A stretch of DNA of 64,000 bases, from assembly GCA_963580285.1 (NCBI GenBank), contig OY757011.1:123720146-123784145 (forward strand). Reading direction: 5' to 3'. The notes beneath the pieces are model-generated. The model made no database searches. It was not told where the DNA came from and was given only the letters and a program-made list of their open reading frames with translations. The DNA comes from Lucinisca nassula (Eukaryota > Mollusca > Bivalvia > Lucinida > Lucinidae). The first letter of the stretch is position 1. Each line of letters begins with the position of its first letter. Shown here one piece after another: positions 55,381-64,000 of the stretch. The position numbers were made by a program, and so were the translations under genes.

Positions 55381-56248
55381 CGTGACGTCACACACCTGGT
55401 CTGTATTAACCGAAGGGAAATGAGGACCGTAATCATTGGAAAACAAGCGGCATTTCAGAGATTTTAAACCGTGATATAACTGTGCAGAAAAGAAATATCC
55501 TCCCCAAATTGTCATTTTCTACTAAATTATACATCCACTCAACGATTTCTAATAACATTTTATGGCAAAATATCACCGACTCAGTATGAGAAGATAGATA
55601 GATAAATTTCTGGTATGTTAAAGTAAGTAAATCTTGAATATATCGTCAACAATATCTGCACGATACTTGAATAAAAGTGGCATTAATCTCAGTATCCATC
55701 CAAATGAAATAACTAAGAAATTATTAGAACGACTTTGAAAACGAAATTTTCCGATACTTGTAAGACTTTTAATGTGTTTGGCTGCAAAATATAAATATTT
55801 TGAATTTCAATTATTTTTACTCTATGTCAGGATTGGATAGAAATATAAATTAAAATTCAAAATATTCATATTTTGCAGCCAAAGAAATTACAATTCTTAC
55901 AATTATTAAAAGATTATCATTTTAAAGCTCTTTCTGGTAATAAATTAGTTCTTTTATTTGGATAAATTATGAGATTAATGCCCATTTTATTCAAGTACGG
56001 TTCAAACACCGTTGACAAATTATGCAAGATTTTCATACTTCTACATGCCAGAAATCATAAACGTTTATTGGAAATCGTTGCCTGGATGTATAAATTTGTA
56101 GAAAATTGCAATTTAGGGAAGATTTTGTCTTTATTTACAGTTAATCTGCGGTTAAAAATCTCTCGAATTTCAGTTATTTTCCATTGATTACGCTCAGTAA
56201 CTTAGTAAAGGTAGATAACCCTGTATTGACCAGGTGTGTGACGTCACG
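55381..56248. mobile_element. Foldback element, ~400-bp arms and a 33-bp loop
   Basis: The left arm (55381-55816) and right arm (55850-56248) are inverted repeats over their full length. They start with 'cgtgacgtcacacacctgg' on one side and its inverse on the other, and meet around 'gctgcaaaatataaatattt'. There are scattered mismatches and a 40-bp extra segment in the left arm (55565-55604). No ORF. This is typical of a large foldback MITE. No target duplication was identified. Confidence 0.8.
55565..55604 (+). mobile_element. 40-bp LINE 2 tail insertion
   Basis: The insert, including 'accgactcagtatgagaaga' plus (tagata), is absent from the matching place in the right arm of the foldback and equals the 3' tail of LINE 2/SINE B. 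It looks like an extremely truncated retrotransposition event. Confidence 0.65.
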
Positions 56249-56261
56249 GCACATGCTCTAT

Positions 56262-56265
56262 ACGC

Positions 56266-56341
<76 letters not shown>
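56262..56341 (+). repeat. (CTAT)n microsatellite
   Basis: About 20 units, derived from the SINE B tail. Confidence 0.95.
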
Positions 56342-56342
<1 letters not shown>

Positions 56343-56625
56343 GGGCTTATTTGGCAGGTGTAAATTACACTCCAGATTTGCCGGATGAAAGCCTACACAG
56401 TAACCATTTAATTACGGTAAAGATATTTCACCTGCACATGGTATGGATCTCCCTACACAGGAGGCCTCCAGTTAACGGCCCGATTCGAAGGACGATGCAC
56501 TTTGTGGCATTCATCCCTGCAAGTGGAGCATGTTCTGACACCGCAGTTTTACTTACTCTGTCGTGAATCGAACCGGGGGCCTCTAGCAGCACAGGCAGGT
56601 GCACTAACCACTGAGCTATCACACT
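56262..56625 (-). mobile_element. SINE family B with expanded tail
   Basis: The minus strand has box A 'tagctcagtgg' and box B 'ggttcgattc', then the family body. Its (atag)n tail has expanded to about 80 bp (56262-56341 as (CTAT)n on the plus strand). It lies directly beside the foldback element. Confidence 0.8.
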
Positions 56626-57130
56626 CCTTTCCTAAATTTAGATCAAAGTCTAGTTTGTTCTAGAAAATGTAAATAAAATAAACTGGTAAAACTAATGATT
56701 CATGAAAAATTTTTCATGATGCCCTACCCTAAACAATAATACACCACCCAGGCCCACCGAACCGAACCTCACGCTACCATAATTTACAAAATCCTTTTTC
56801 ACAACAGTGAAACGATCCACAGCCTTTTGGGTTGGGGAATGGGGGGTGGGGTCCGCAGAGGGACCATCAGTCAGTAAAATCACTGACTGTCCCGGAATAA
56901 CAACAAACAGCCCGGAAGCCCGGAGAAATATGATAGCCCATAACTTTAAAACAAAAGTGTGTTTTACTTATCTTCTAAGGGCATTGTTACGATTTTCTAT
57001 TGTAAATAATGCCAAAAAGGGTAAAAACTGGTTACAAGTAGAGTATTTTTAGTCATAAAATTGCATTTCCGACAGTGTTTGGAGAACAGCTCGGAATTTT
57101 GTTTTTAGAAAAGTGGTCACCCTGGGAGGA
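56626..57130. other. Unassigned sequence
   Basis: No repeat or coding signal recognised. Confidence 0.35.
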
Positions 57131-57134
57131 TTTT

Positions 57135-57430
57135 TGTTTGTTTGATTTGAGGTTAAACGTCCCCGTCCACACTATGTCGGTTGTTTTGGACACATTGCAT
57201 CCAATTTGCGGGACTTTTACCCGACATTGAGATGAAATGACATCTCAAGCCCTGCCGATCAATGAAACCAGAAGGCTTATATGCATTGGACCACCTGACT
57301 CACACCGCTTTGCCTGAGCAGGCTTAGTCCTTCTGAGCGGTTTACCAGTACTCATGTGTGGTCAGATTCAGTTCTGCGTGGAAGCACCATGCAGCCCAAA
57401 CTATTTCTCTTAGTCCCGATAGGCAGGGCG
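57135..57430 (-). mobile_element. SINE family C copy
   Basis: Antisense from 'tttgtttgatttgaggtt' to 'cccgataggcaggg'. More diverged than the other copies. It abuts a LINE 2 fragment. Confidence 0.65.
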
Positions 57431-57436
57431 AAAACA

Positions 57437-57727
57437 ACAGTCAATATCGCAGGTATCAGGCCTATAGCGATGCACTGAAGAATTCCTTCTTTTCCGGAAC
57501 TATTCCTCAGTGGAATAGTCTTCCCTCCTCTGTGGAAAATGCCAAAACTGCAGGAGAGTACAAAGCCCGCAAGGTATATTTTGGCTTTCAGATGTATAAT
57601 ACGATTTAGGGCACCTCTGTAATAGATTGAAAATACTTTAAAGAACTCGGCCATTGATTTTATTTTGCTAAATTTATCGAACCACCTAACTGAGGTAATG
57701 GTCAAATGTTACAGACTCAGTATCTGA
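57437..57727 (+). pseudogene. LINE 2 C-terminus and 3' end
   Basis: Encodes QYRRYQAYSDALKNSFFSGT and IPQWNSLPSSVENAK, parallel to the end of the ORF at 42429-43346. It then runs through the 3' UTR to 'gactcagtatctgatag'. Only the last ~290 bp of the LINE are present. Confidence 0.75.
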
Positions 57728-57939
57728 TAGACTCGTGGGAACAATGGCGTGTTTTGGGAACTGCCGCGATGATGTGGGAGCTACTCCGCCTGACAATTTG
57801 CGGCATTACCCCTTCAATGTACATGGATTGATCAATTTTTTACGTCCAAATGATGAATGAGGGCTGACATGCTCAGAATATGCGCCAAAGGATCTCGTTC
57901 TAAGCGAAAACTTGCGAAACAATTGCTTCATTCATTCGT
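57722..57939. repeat. Inverted copy of 55152-55250 plus spacer
   Basis: 'tgatagactcgtgggaac' and 'gcgatgatgtgggagctact' mirror the region left of the foldback element. Beyond about 57825 nothing is recognised. Confidence 0.55.
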
Positions 57940-58258
57940 GCTGACATAAAAACTAAATTCAGATTACCCTGTGTTCGATTTTGTTACGGTCGCCTTCTTT
58001 CAGAAACGATTTTTTCAATATTCTTTTCGGTCTGCTTAGAAAGGTAAACCATTTTAACATTGCTTAGCATCGCCGAAACTTTATATTATTCCCGCATTCT
58101 TCTACAATAAATCAAAATGCACAAGGGTACCTACCTTTGTTTACCATTTCCAGGTCCTAGGAACTATCGCGAGAGTTTCCGGATGTGTCGTGGGAGCAAA
58201 ATTTCGTTGACGCGATTTCGCGATAACTCCCCTGATGTCCACCCGTGAGATTGAAGTT
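57940..58258 (-). repeat. Dispersed repeat, inverted copy of 51414-51750
   Basis: Includes 'ttgttacggtcgcc', 'ctttctaag'-type and 'aggtcctaggaactatcgcg' phrases in reverse of the 51.4-kb copy. Both copies lie next to 383-family fragments and LINE 1 pieces. Confidence 0.65.
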
Positions 58259-58449
58259 CTTTTCCTTTGGGATCATTGAGCCCATCCTGGTTATATTAAA
58301 AATCGAATACCGCTTAAGCCGGCGCTAGTGGGGCATATGCAGCCTTGCAAACTACATTGCTGTATATGCAGAGACTCAATCAAACCGAGTCTCCGATTTT
58401 CGTTCTTTTATGTGTTCTTTTATTCCAAAGGCAACCGTTAAGCTTTTTA

Positions 58450-59853
58450 TTTTACAACTTTACCAGGACATCTTGAAGATATTCAGTCTCCAGACAAACT
58501 AAGTGATCATGATATTGTTTCTGGATTTTTAAAATCTTCATACCGCCTATAAAGAAACCTCGTAGATAGGTGTACTTATTTCAAAAGGTTGACTATGAAA
58601 CTATGAGGAAGGATGCCCTAAAATTTGCAGAAGGGTCATTCAGACGCTCGGTCTGTCCAGGAGAACTTTGACTTGATAAAGACTTACATTCAAGCTTCGC
58701 CCGAAAGCACACCCCCTCCAGAACTAGCAGATCTGTATCTTCAATTCCTTGGATCACACCAGAAATAAGCAGAAAGATTCGGAGAATAAGATTCATGCTA
58801 AGGCAAAAATGTTAGGAAGTGGTCAACTCCGGGCAGAATTTGAAAACTTGAGACGAGAAATTAAAAATGACATGAAAAATCAGCATGATTTGTATGTTAA
58901 TAACTTGGTAGGTGATGCAAAGGCAAATCCAAGATACTTCTACAGATATATCAATAGCCATAAGAAAGACAGGCAAGGTATCCCACCCCTTAATAAAAGA
59001 GGAGGAAACGGAGTTGCTGAATCAGACTCTGAGAGGGCAGAGGAATTAGTTGGTCAATTCAATGATGCGTTTAATAAAACTGAGTTCAACGACGTTCCAT
59101 TGACTGGAAGATCGGCCCCTTTCATGGAACATATTGTTGTGTCATCGGCGGGAGTGATCAAGTTACTTAAAGGCTTTAACCCATCTAGAGCTTTAGGACC
59201 TGATGAGCTTCATCCTAGAGTTCTGAAGGAAATAGCAAATGAGTCAGGTCCAGTTTTTGCTCATCTTTTCCAACAATCTCTCGATACGGGTGAAATCCCC
59301 AAAGAATAACTCTTAGCGAACATCTGCCCACTTTTCAAAAAAGTAGACAGGGCTCTTGCTCGTATTTATCGCCCGGTGTCCCTGACCTCTGTTCTATGTA
59401 AATTGATTGGACACATAGTCTGCTCAAACAGCATGGCCCACTTGGATGAACATTAACTTTTGTCAGACAGACAACATACATTTAGGAAAAGGCATAGTTG
59501 CGAAACTCAGTTGAGTACGGTTATTAATGATTGAGCAAAAATCTTGGACAAAGGGGAGTGCAGGTGACATATTTATTCTGGACTTCGAGAAGACTTTTGA
59601 CACCCCACCTCATGAACTACTTAAATCCAAATTATTTGGTTATGGAATTGGGGAGAAGGCTCTCAAATGGAAAGATTCCTTCCTTTGCAACAAGAAACAG
59701 TATGTTGTTGTTAATGGTGAATCTTCAGTATGGGTGCCAATTTTATATGGGGTCCCACAGGTGACTGTTCTTGGTCCGCCGCTATTCTCCCTGTAAATTA
59801 ATGATATCTCTACTGACCTTGACTCAGAAATAAGACTGTTCGCAGACGACTGT
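58450..59853 (+). pseudogene. LINE 1 RT copy, broken
   Basis: Begins near the end of the endonuclease ('caggacatcttgaagatatt', SDHD region) with frameshifts. It then has a clean stretch 58749-59309 (KIHAKAKMLGSGQLRAEFEN ... NPSRALGPDELHPRVLKEIA) ending in a TAA where the intact copy has W. Next come damaged fingers, DFEKTFDTPPHELLKSKLFG and VPQVTVLGPPLFSL, and the frame reaches FADDC, where a reverse-oriented LINE 3 cuts it off. Corresponds to residues about 40-510 of the ORF at 39069-41405. Confidence 0.85.
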
Positions 59854-60539
59854 AATGAAACTTCTTTTAACTAGAGGTTAAACTCAGCATGCTCTTCGTC
59901 CTACCTATCTATCTTCCATAACATCTTAACCTCCACAGAGTACTTCAGATGGTGTTCCGGTAAAACCAAGTGCTAAAAAGAGGGTTAGTTGAAGGAAAAG
60001 GGGGGATAGAAAAGTGGGTGAAATGAGTTTGTGCGATCAAGAGTGTTAGTGTAGTTAAAAGATAAAAATAGATACTGGCATTTAAGGTGTTGAGTAGACT
60101 ACCTGGCAGACAGCTGTGCTGAACTGTGCCACGGTAGGAAGAACTGGTATGTGGACTTGCAAGGCATTCCAGTGGATGATAGTGCGGGGAAAGAATGTGA
60201 ACTTGTAGCAGTCTTTTAGAGTCATGATCTGTCTGTATGCAGGGGGATGATTTTTGGAAGAAGGACGAGTGTTCCGGATCAGGTGGTCAGCAGTAGGTAT
60301 CGCAACAAGGCCATATGTGACCTTGTATAGAAGAACCAAACGACTATCTATACGCCGTTGGTCAAGTGTACGCCAGTTCAGATCCTGAAACATTGCTGAG
60401 ACACTAGATGTATATCGGTAGTCTTGGTTACCCATCTAGCTGCCCATCTTTGAACTGATTAAAGTATGTAAGAGTCTGATGCTGTGTAGGGAGACCACAC
60501 AGTAGAGGCATACTCTAACTGTGGGCGAACCAGGGTTTC

Positions 60540-61244
60540 CTCGGAGTCTAACTGTTGGTTTTCTTTTGCTCCAGCAACTCTGTTGTTGTATGCTGTCGAG
60601 TCTTCGACCTTGTTTCATCTCTGTAGTTTTTTTATTTGTATGTTCTCGGAGATGTTACACTGATGAGTTTGGAAGCCTTCATGCGGACTAAACAAAATTA
60701 GTGTATACCGCAACAGAGATACCGCAACAGAGGTAAGGGCGAGGATTATGGCCATGTAAAATCGATTTAAGCACCCCCACCTCCCCCCAGTGGAATTCTT
60801 TCCACTGACCGTTCCAAGGCGGTTCTTCTGTGGCGGTTTATTTATGTTGTTGTTTGTTACTTACTGTGTGTATCACTTGTGTCTTTTTATTTTGGATGGT
60901 CATTTTGGCCATTTTGTGGGAAAGTAACTGTCCTTATGGCCTTCCTTTGTTTAGGTTTCCATTATGGTCTGGTCGCTTCATGTTTGTGTTTCTTTCCCTT
61001 TGATGTCTTTGATGGGTGGAGTGAGTGAGTGTTTCAGTTTTACGTCCCATCAACAGCTAAGGTCATACGGAGACGGGACCTCGGTTTAAAGACTCATCCG
61101 AAAGTCTGGAGAAGCCCGGGATCGAACCTGCGACCCCTGGTTTACTAGGCGAGTAGCGTAACCACTCGACCACGGAGGCTTCTTTTGATGGGTGGAGTAA
61201 GTTAATTGTATCGATTCCTGATCTTTGTTTTACTTCTACTTTTT
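60540..61244 (+). mobile_element. Penelope-like 3' UTR fragment with a SINE inside
   Basis: From 'tcggagtctaactgttggtt' to 'ttttacttctactttt'. It matches the 3' UTR at 19835-20322 except for the 162-bp SINE D insertion at 61022-61183. Confidence 0.8.
61022..61183 (-). mobile_element. SINE family D, young insertion
   Basis: Bracketed by a perfect 14-bp direct repeat 'tttgatgggtggag' (61008-61021 and 61184-61197). The minus strand reads a tRNA-like head ('gtggtcgagtggttacgct', 'gggttcgatc'-type box B: 'aggttcgatcccggg'). Confidence 0.85.
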
Positions 61245-61544
61245 ATATGCTGTGGCCTTCAATTCCCTATTGTGGACCCGAATATTTCGTTTTAAGAATC
61301 CTAGGGTCTGGTTGGCTTTTGTACTTACGTTATTCACGTGGTCTGTCCATCTGAGGTCTTCTGAAATGGTGACCCCAAGATATTTGGCGGAGGTTACACT
61401 TTCAAGTACACAGCCATGAAGAGAATAGTTGGTCTGAAGGGGAGTTTTACGTCGGGTCACATGAATGACCTGACACTTAGAGGGATTAAAACTCATATCC
61501 CAGTGTTTTTCCCATATTTCAAGTTTCTCAAGGTCCTTTCATCG

Positions 61545-62572
61545 ATTCTGAAATTAATCAGAAACGTCATTACATCTTAATATCCTTCATTAATAAGGGT
61601 TTGAACTTTATAGATTTACCTAGTATCTTCCGGGACAGTTCTGTTATTTCATCCATTCCTGCTTATTTTCAAAATATTGAAACACCCATAATTTGCTGTA
61701 AATACAATAAACCTGTTAGATCTATCATTTTTATTTTCAATAAACTTGTTTCTGATCTTGATACTAACACTCCTGATACATGTGTTTATAAAAATTCAGT
61801 GTATTGCTATCCTGCTGCTGGTCATATTATTACTGGCAATTTAAAAATTATTTTTGATTCTAGGATACTTAATATAATTTCTAAAGGACCGAAATATCGA
61901 TTTCCTTCTAAAATTGATTTCAATAAATGTAGAGATGAAATCGCTGCTGCCTTGAATGAATTAGGTAATCGATGGTGTAAACGAGAGTATGTTGAGCATA
62001 AAGCACTTAAAGAATGGAAAATTAGCATTCTGAAATTAGTGAAAAAAGGCATTTCTTTTTATTCGCAAAATACGAACTTGTTACCTCCTAAACCTAAGAC
62101 GTCTTTACGTCACCTTAAACTAGGTATTCAAGAATTTCATAGGAAGTTTGTTTTGGCCCCAGCTGATAAGACCGCTAACGATGTGGTCTTTGTTTGACGG
62201 CTTCACTATGTTAACACTCTTCAGCAAGAACTTGGTGGTACTAAGGCCTATGAACTTCAGCCTTCAGCTGTAGAGAGGGCCTTAGTTGGTGACCACATTT
62301 GTCATTCAGCCACCAAGTTTGCTGTCTCTGTTACAGAAGGCCAAGACAAGCTTCCTACGTTATATTGGTAACCTAAACTTCATAAAAGACCATAAAAACA
62401 CGGTTTATCTTGTACCACCACTGAACTCTCCAAATTATTAACTTCATGTTTTACTGCCATCAAAATATTGCGACAAAGTCTTCGAAAGATCAGGTAGAAA
62501 TCTGCTTGAGTCTATAAAAAAACTCTAATGAAGTTTTAAATAAATTGAAATGCAGGCCTTTTCGTGCTTTAA
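61545..62572 (+). pseudogene. Penelope-like ORF, N-terminal half
   Basis: An open stretch from 61601 to about 62195 (NFIDLPSIFRDSSVISSIPA ... FVLAPADKTANDVVFV) ends in a TGA. Broken frames then continue RLHYVNTLQQELGGTKAYEL, KLPTLYW and LHKRP to a break near 'ttcgtgcttt'. LAPADK and the KLHKRP motif precede the RT core in this class. It supplies the N-terminal region that the 18.6-kb copy lacks. The RT core itself is missing. No GIY-YIG motif is evident in the visible N-terminal stretch, but the 5' end is not complete. Confidence 0.75.
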
Positions 62573-62577
62573 AATTG

Positions 62578-63514
62578 AGGTGGAGGCAATGATCAGGAAT
62601 CGATACAATTAACCTACAGCTTCCATAAGCGACACCAAAGAGAAAGAAACACAAACATGAAACAACAGACCCTAATGGAAACATCAAAAGCGGAAAGCCA
62701 AAAGGACAGTTACTTTCGCACAAAACGGTCAACAGGCCATCCAAAACAAAACAACAATCGACACAAACACCCAAAGACAAACCATAACAAAAATAAACCG
62801 CGACAGAAGAACCGCCCCGGAACGGTCTGCGGAAACGAACTCCACTGGGGGGGGGGGGGGGGGGGGGGGGGGGCTAAACCTACTCCACGCGGCCACAACC
62901 CCCGCCCCTACTTCCGTCGCGATTTAGACAAACAACCCGCCTAGCTCGCACGAAGGCCTTCCAACCCATCAGTGCAACCTCTCCGTGAACACTAAAAATC
63001 AAACAACCACAGAGATGAAACAACGGTGAGGACTCGACAGCAAGAAACCACTGAAATGCCGGAGCAAAAGAAAACCAACAGTTAGACTCAGATGGGCCCA
63101 AACAAAGACAGAGTATCCGCTCCAACCAACGTTACATTGAATTACATCAGTAAGCCTTTACGCTGGAACCGTCATAGAATCTGAGCCCTGGCCCATCGGT
63201 GCGCAATTAAAGGGGGAAGCAAAGTTGTCAACCGTGACTGGGTTAACTCGGCCTACAATTAAAGGGGGAAGAAAAGTTGTCAACCGTGATTGGGTTAACT
63301 ACCATGCATGCAGTCTGTCGTATAACATTTATGTTGTACCCAATCTTTTTATATCGAAGAATGATTTTAAGTCATTGAATTTTGAAAAGGCTTTGCGTAG
63401 TTTATGGTACCGATAACCCTGATTAAGAAGTTTAGCCGTTAACAATTTATTACGAGTGTTGAAGTCAGTTACATGACTACATACTCTGGCAAATCGAATT
63501 AATTGCGAATTTGC
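62578..63514 (-). mobile_element. Penelope-like 3' half, head-to-head with the previous copy
   Basis: 3' UTR (62578 to about 63160) and remains of the RT C-terminus (about 63200-63514, 'ttaaagggggaagcaaagtt', 'ccgttaacaatttattacga') on the minus strand. A ~50-bp duplication sits near 63195-63300. Contains a 27-base G-run at 62847-62873. More decayed than the 45.6-kb copy. Confidence 0.75.
62847..62873 (+). repeat. Poly-G tract (27 nt)
   Basis: It lies where other copies of this 3' UTR have a short 'ctggggggct', so it is an expansion of a pre-existing G-run. Confidence 0.9.
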
Positions 63515-63691
63515 AGTATGTCAGGTTATAACATATATCAAATCCGTAGACTTACATGTCAAATCGGACATGTTAACTACAGAAAAACGTCTACCGTTTG
63601 CAGACGAAGAAACCCGCACCACTTAGCATTGCGCTTGGAAATACTAGGATACATTTCATGTCTCCTGAAATGATTTGTATATTTCCGAAGA
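63515..63691. other. Unassigned sequence upstream of a possible exon
   Basis: No repeats recognised. It could include a 5' UTR or promoter, but no TATA box or other clear signal is visible. Confidence 0.3.
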
Positions 63692-63892
63692 ATGGGCGAT
63701 TTGACAGGGGATAATCTAACTCTCAGATTATTTTTTAATAAATCAGTACTACCTGCACCACTTAAATTAACGGAAGCGGCAGAAAACAAATTTATGGGCC
63801 TCACCAATACCGACGGCAAAATAGCACAAAAAATATTAATAGAATGGGGAATCCGTGCAGAAGAAGCAGAACGTAACCTAATGGGAGATATT
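63692..63892 (+). CDS. Possible first coding exon, unknown gene
   Basis: 67 codons from ATG at 63692 in a strong context (A at -3, G at +4), starting MGDLTGDNLTLRLFFNKSVL and ending LMGDI. A good donor 'gtaagttt' begins at 63893 after a complete codon (phase 0). The sequence looks like a soluble alpha/beta-type segment with a mixed charged composition and lies outside any repeat recognised here. I do not recognise the family. Any following exons are beyond the window. It could be a chance ORF. Confidence 0.35.
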
Positions 63893-64000
63893 GTAAGTTT
63901 AAATTTATTTGTGATACTCATTTTTGTTTAAAGGGGTGATACCGTCCAAACTAAAGCGATATTCATTCCGGTCATTAAGTTAAACAGTATACAGAAGAAC
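63893..64000 (+). other. Possible intron start
   Basis: Follows the candidate donor. AT-rich, nothing else visible. Confidence 0.3.

Larger units (their letters stand above)
59855..61535 (-). pseudogene. LINE 3 RT fragment, split
   Basis: A third LINE family. Right piece (61496-61246): SFNPSKCQVIHVTRRKTPLQ, SAKYLGVTISEDLRWTDHVN, TLGFLKRNIRVHNRELKATAY. The left piece (60538-59870) resumes TLVRPQLEYASTVWSPYTAS, then a frame break, YTSSVSAMFQDLNWRTLDQR, and FFPRTIIHWNALQ. The break between AY and TLVRPQ is the Penelope-like insertion. No catalytic RT core remains. It was inserted into the LINE 1 copy in reverse. Confidence 0.75.

Noticed and set aside
62657..62944. 95-codon ORF with poly-Gly
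   Set aside because: It runs through the G-run of a Penelope-like 3' UTR, antisense to the element.

Overview
This window reads as a stretch of an animal nuclear genome, most likely a bivalve mollusc (inferred from the repeat content; the species cannot be named from sequence alone). It is AT-rich, gene-poor and almost completely built from transposable elements inserted into one another. No bacterial, organellar or viral gene organisation was seen.

Host genes. The one well-supported gene is on the minus strand: a first coding exon (27583..27830) joined, in matching phase, to a large serine/arginine-repeat exon (9590..10930). The intervening intron is 16.65 kb and full of transposons. Its last exons were not found and may lie left of the window. 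A possible first coding exon of a second gene on the plus strand lies at the right edge (63692..63892).

Layout. 0.2-9.1 kb: remnants of helentron-like elements, SINEs, a 4-kb element with 740-bp inverted termini and TTAA-flanked MITEs. 9.6-10.9 kb: the SR-repeat exon. 12.6-14.3 kb: a helentron-like element holding three apparently identical 317-bp tandem units. 17-18 kb: a 383-bp tandem array. 18.6-20.3 kb: a Penelope-like element inside a helentron-like one. 21.4-27.0 kb and 28.3-37.4 kb: large helentron-like elements with long tandem-repeat cores. 34.7-38.3 kb: two hAT-like elements. 39.0-43.5 kb: an uninterrupted Jockey/CR1-like LINE ORF, SINEs, and a 455-bp LTR element whose LTRs carry 5S rRNA-derived sequence. 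43.9-47.9 kb: a deep nest of insertions. 48-51.4 kb and 57.4-62.6 kb: broken LINE and Penelope copies. 51.8-55.1 kb: another helentron-like element. 55.4-56.25 kb: a long foldback element.

How the parts relate. The LINEs and Penelope-like elements supply reverse transcriptase. One SINE family has the same 3' tail as one LINE family, suggesting the LINE machinery mobilises it. Two other SINE families share a different tail. At least eight tandem-repeat-rich elements share one architecture: a 5' subterminal motif complementary to the arm of a 3' terminal hairpin. This is the layout of non-autonomous Helentrons. The most notable single object is the miniature LTR element at 41753..42207, which resembles the plant Cassandra TRIMs in carrying a 5S rRNA internal-promoter sequence in both LTRs.
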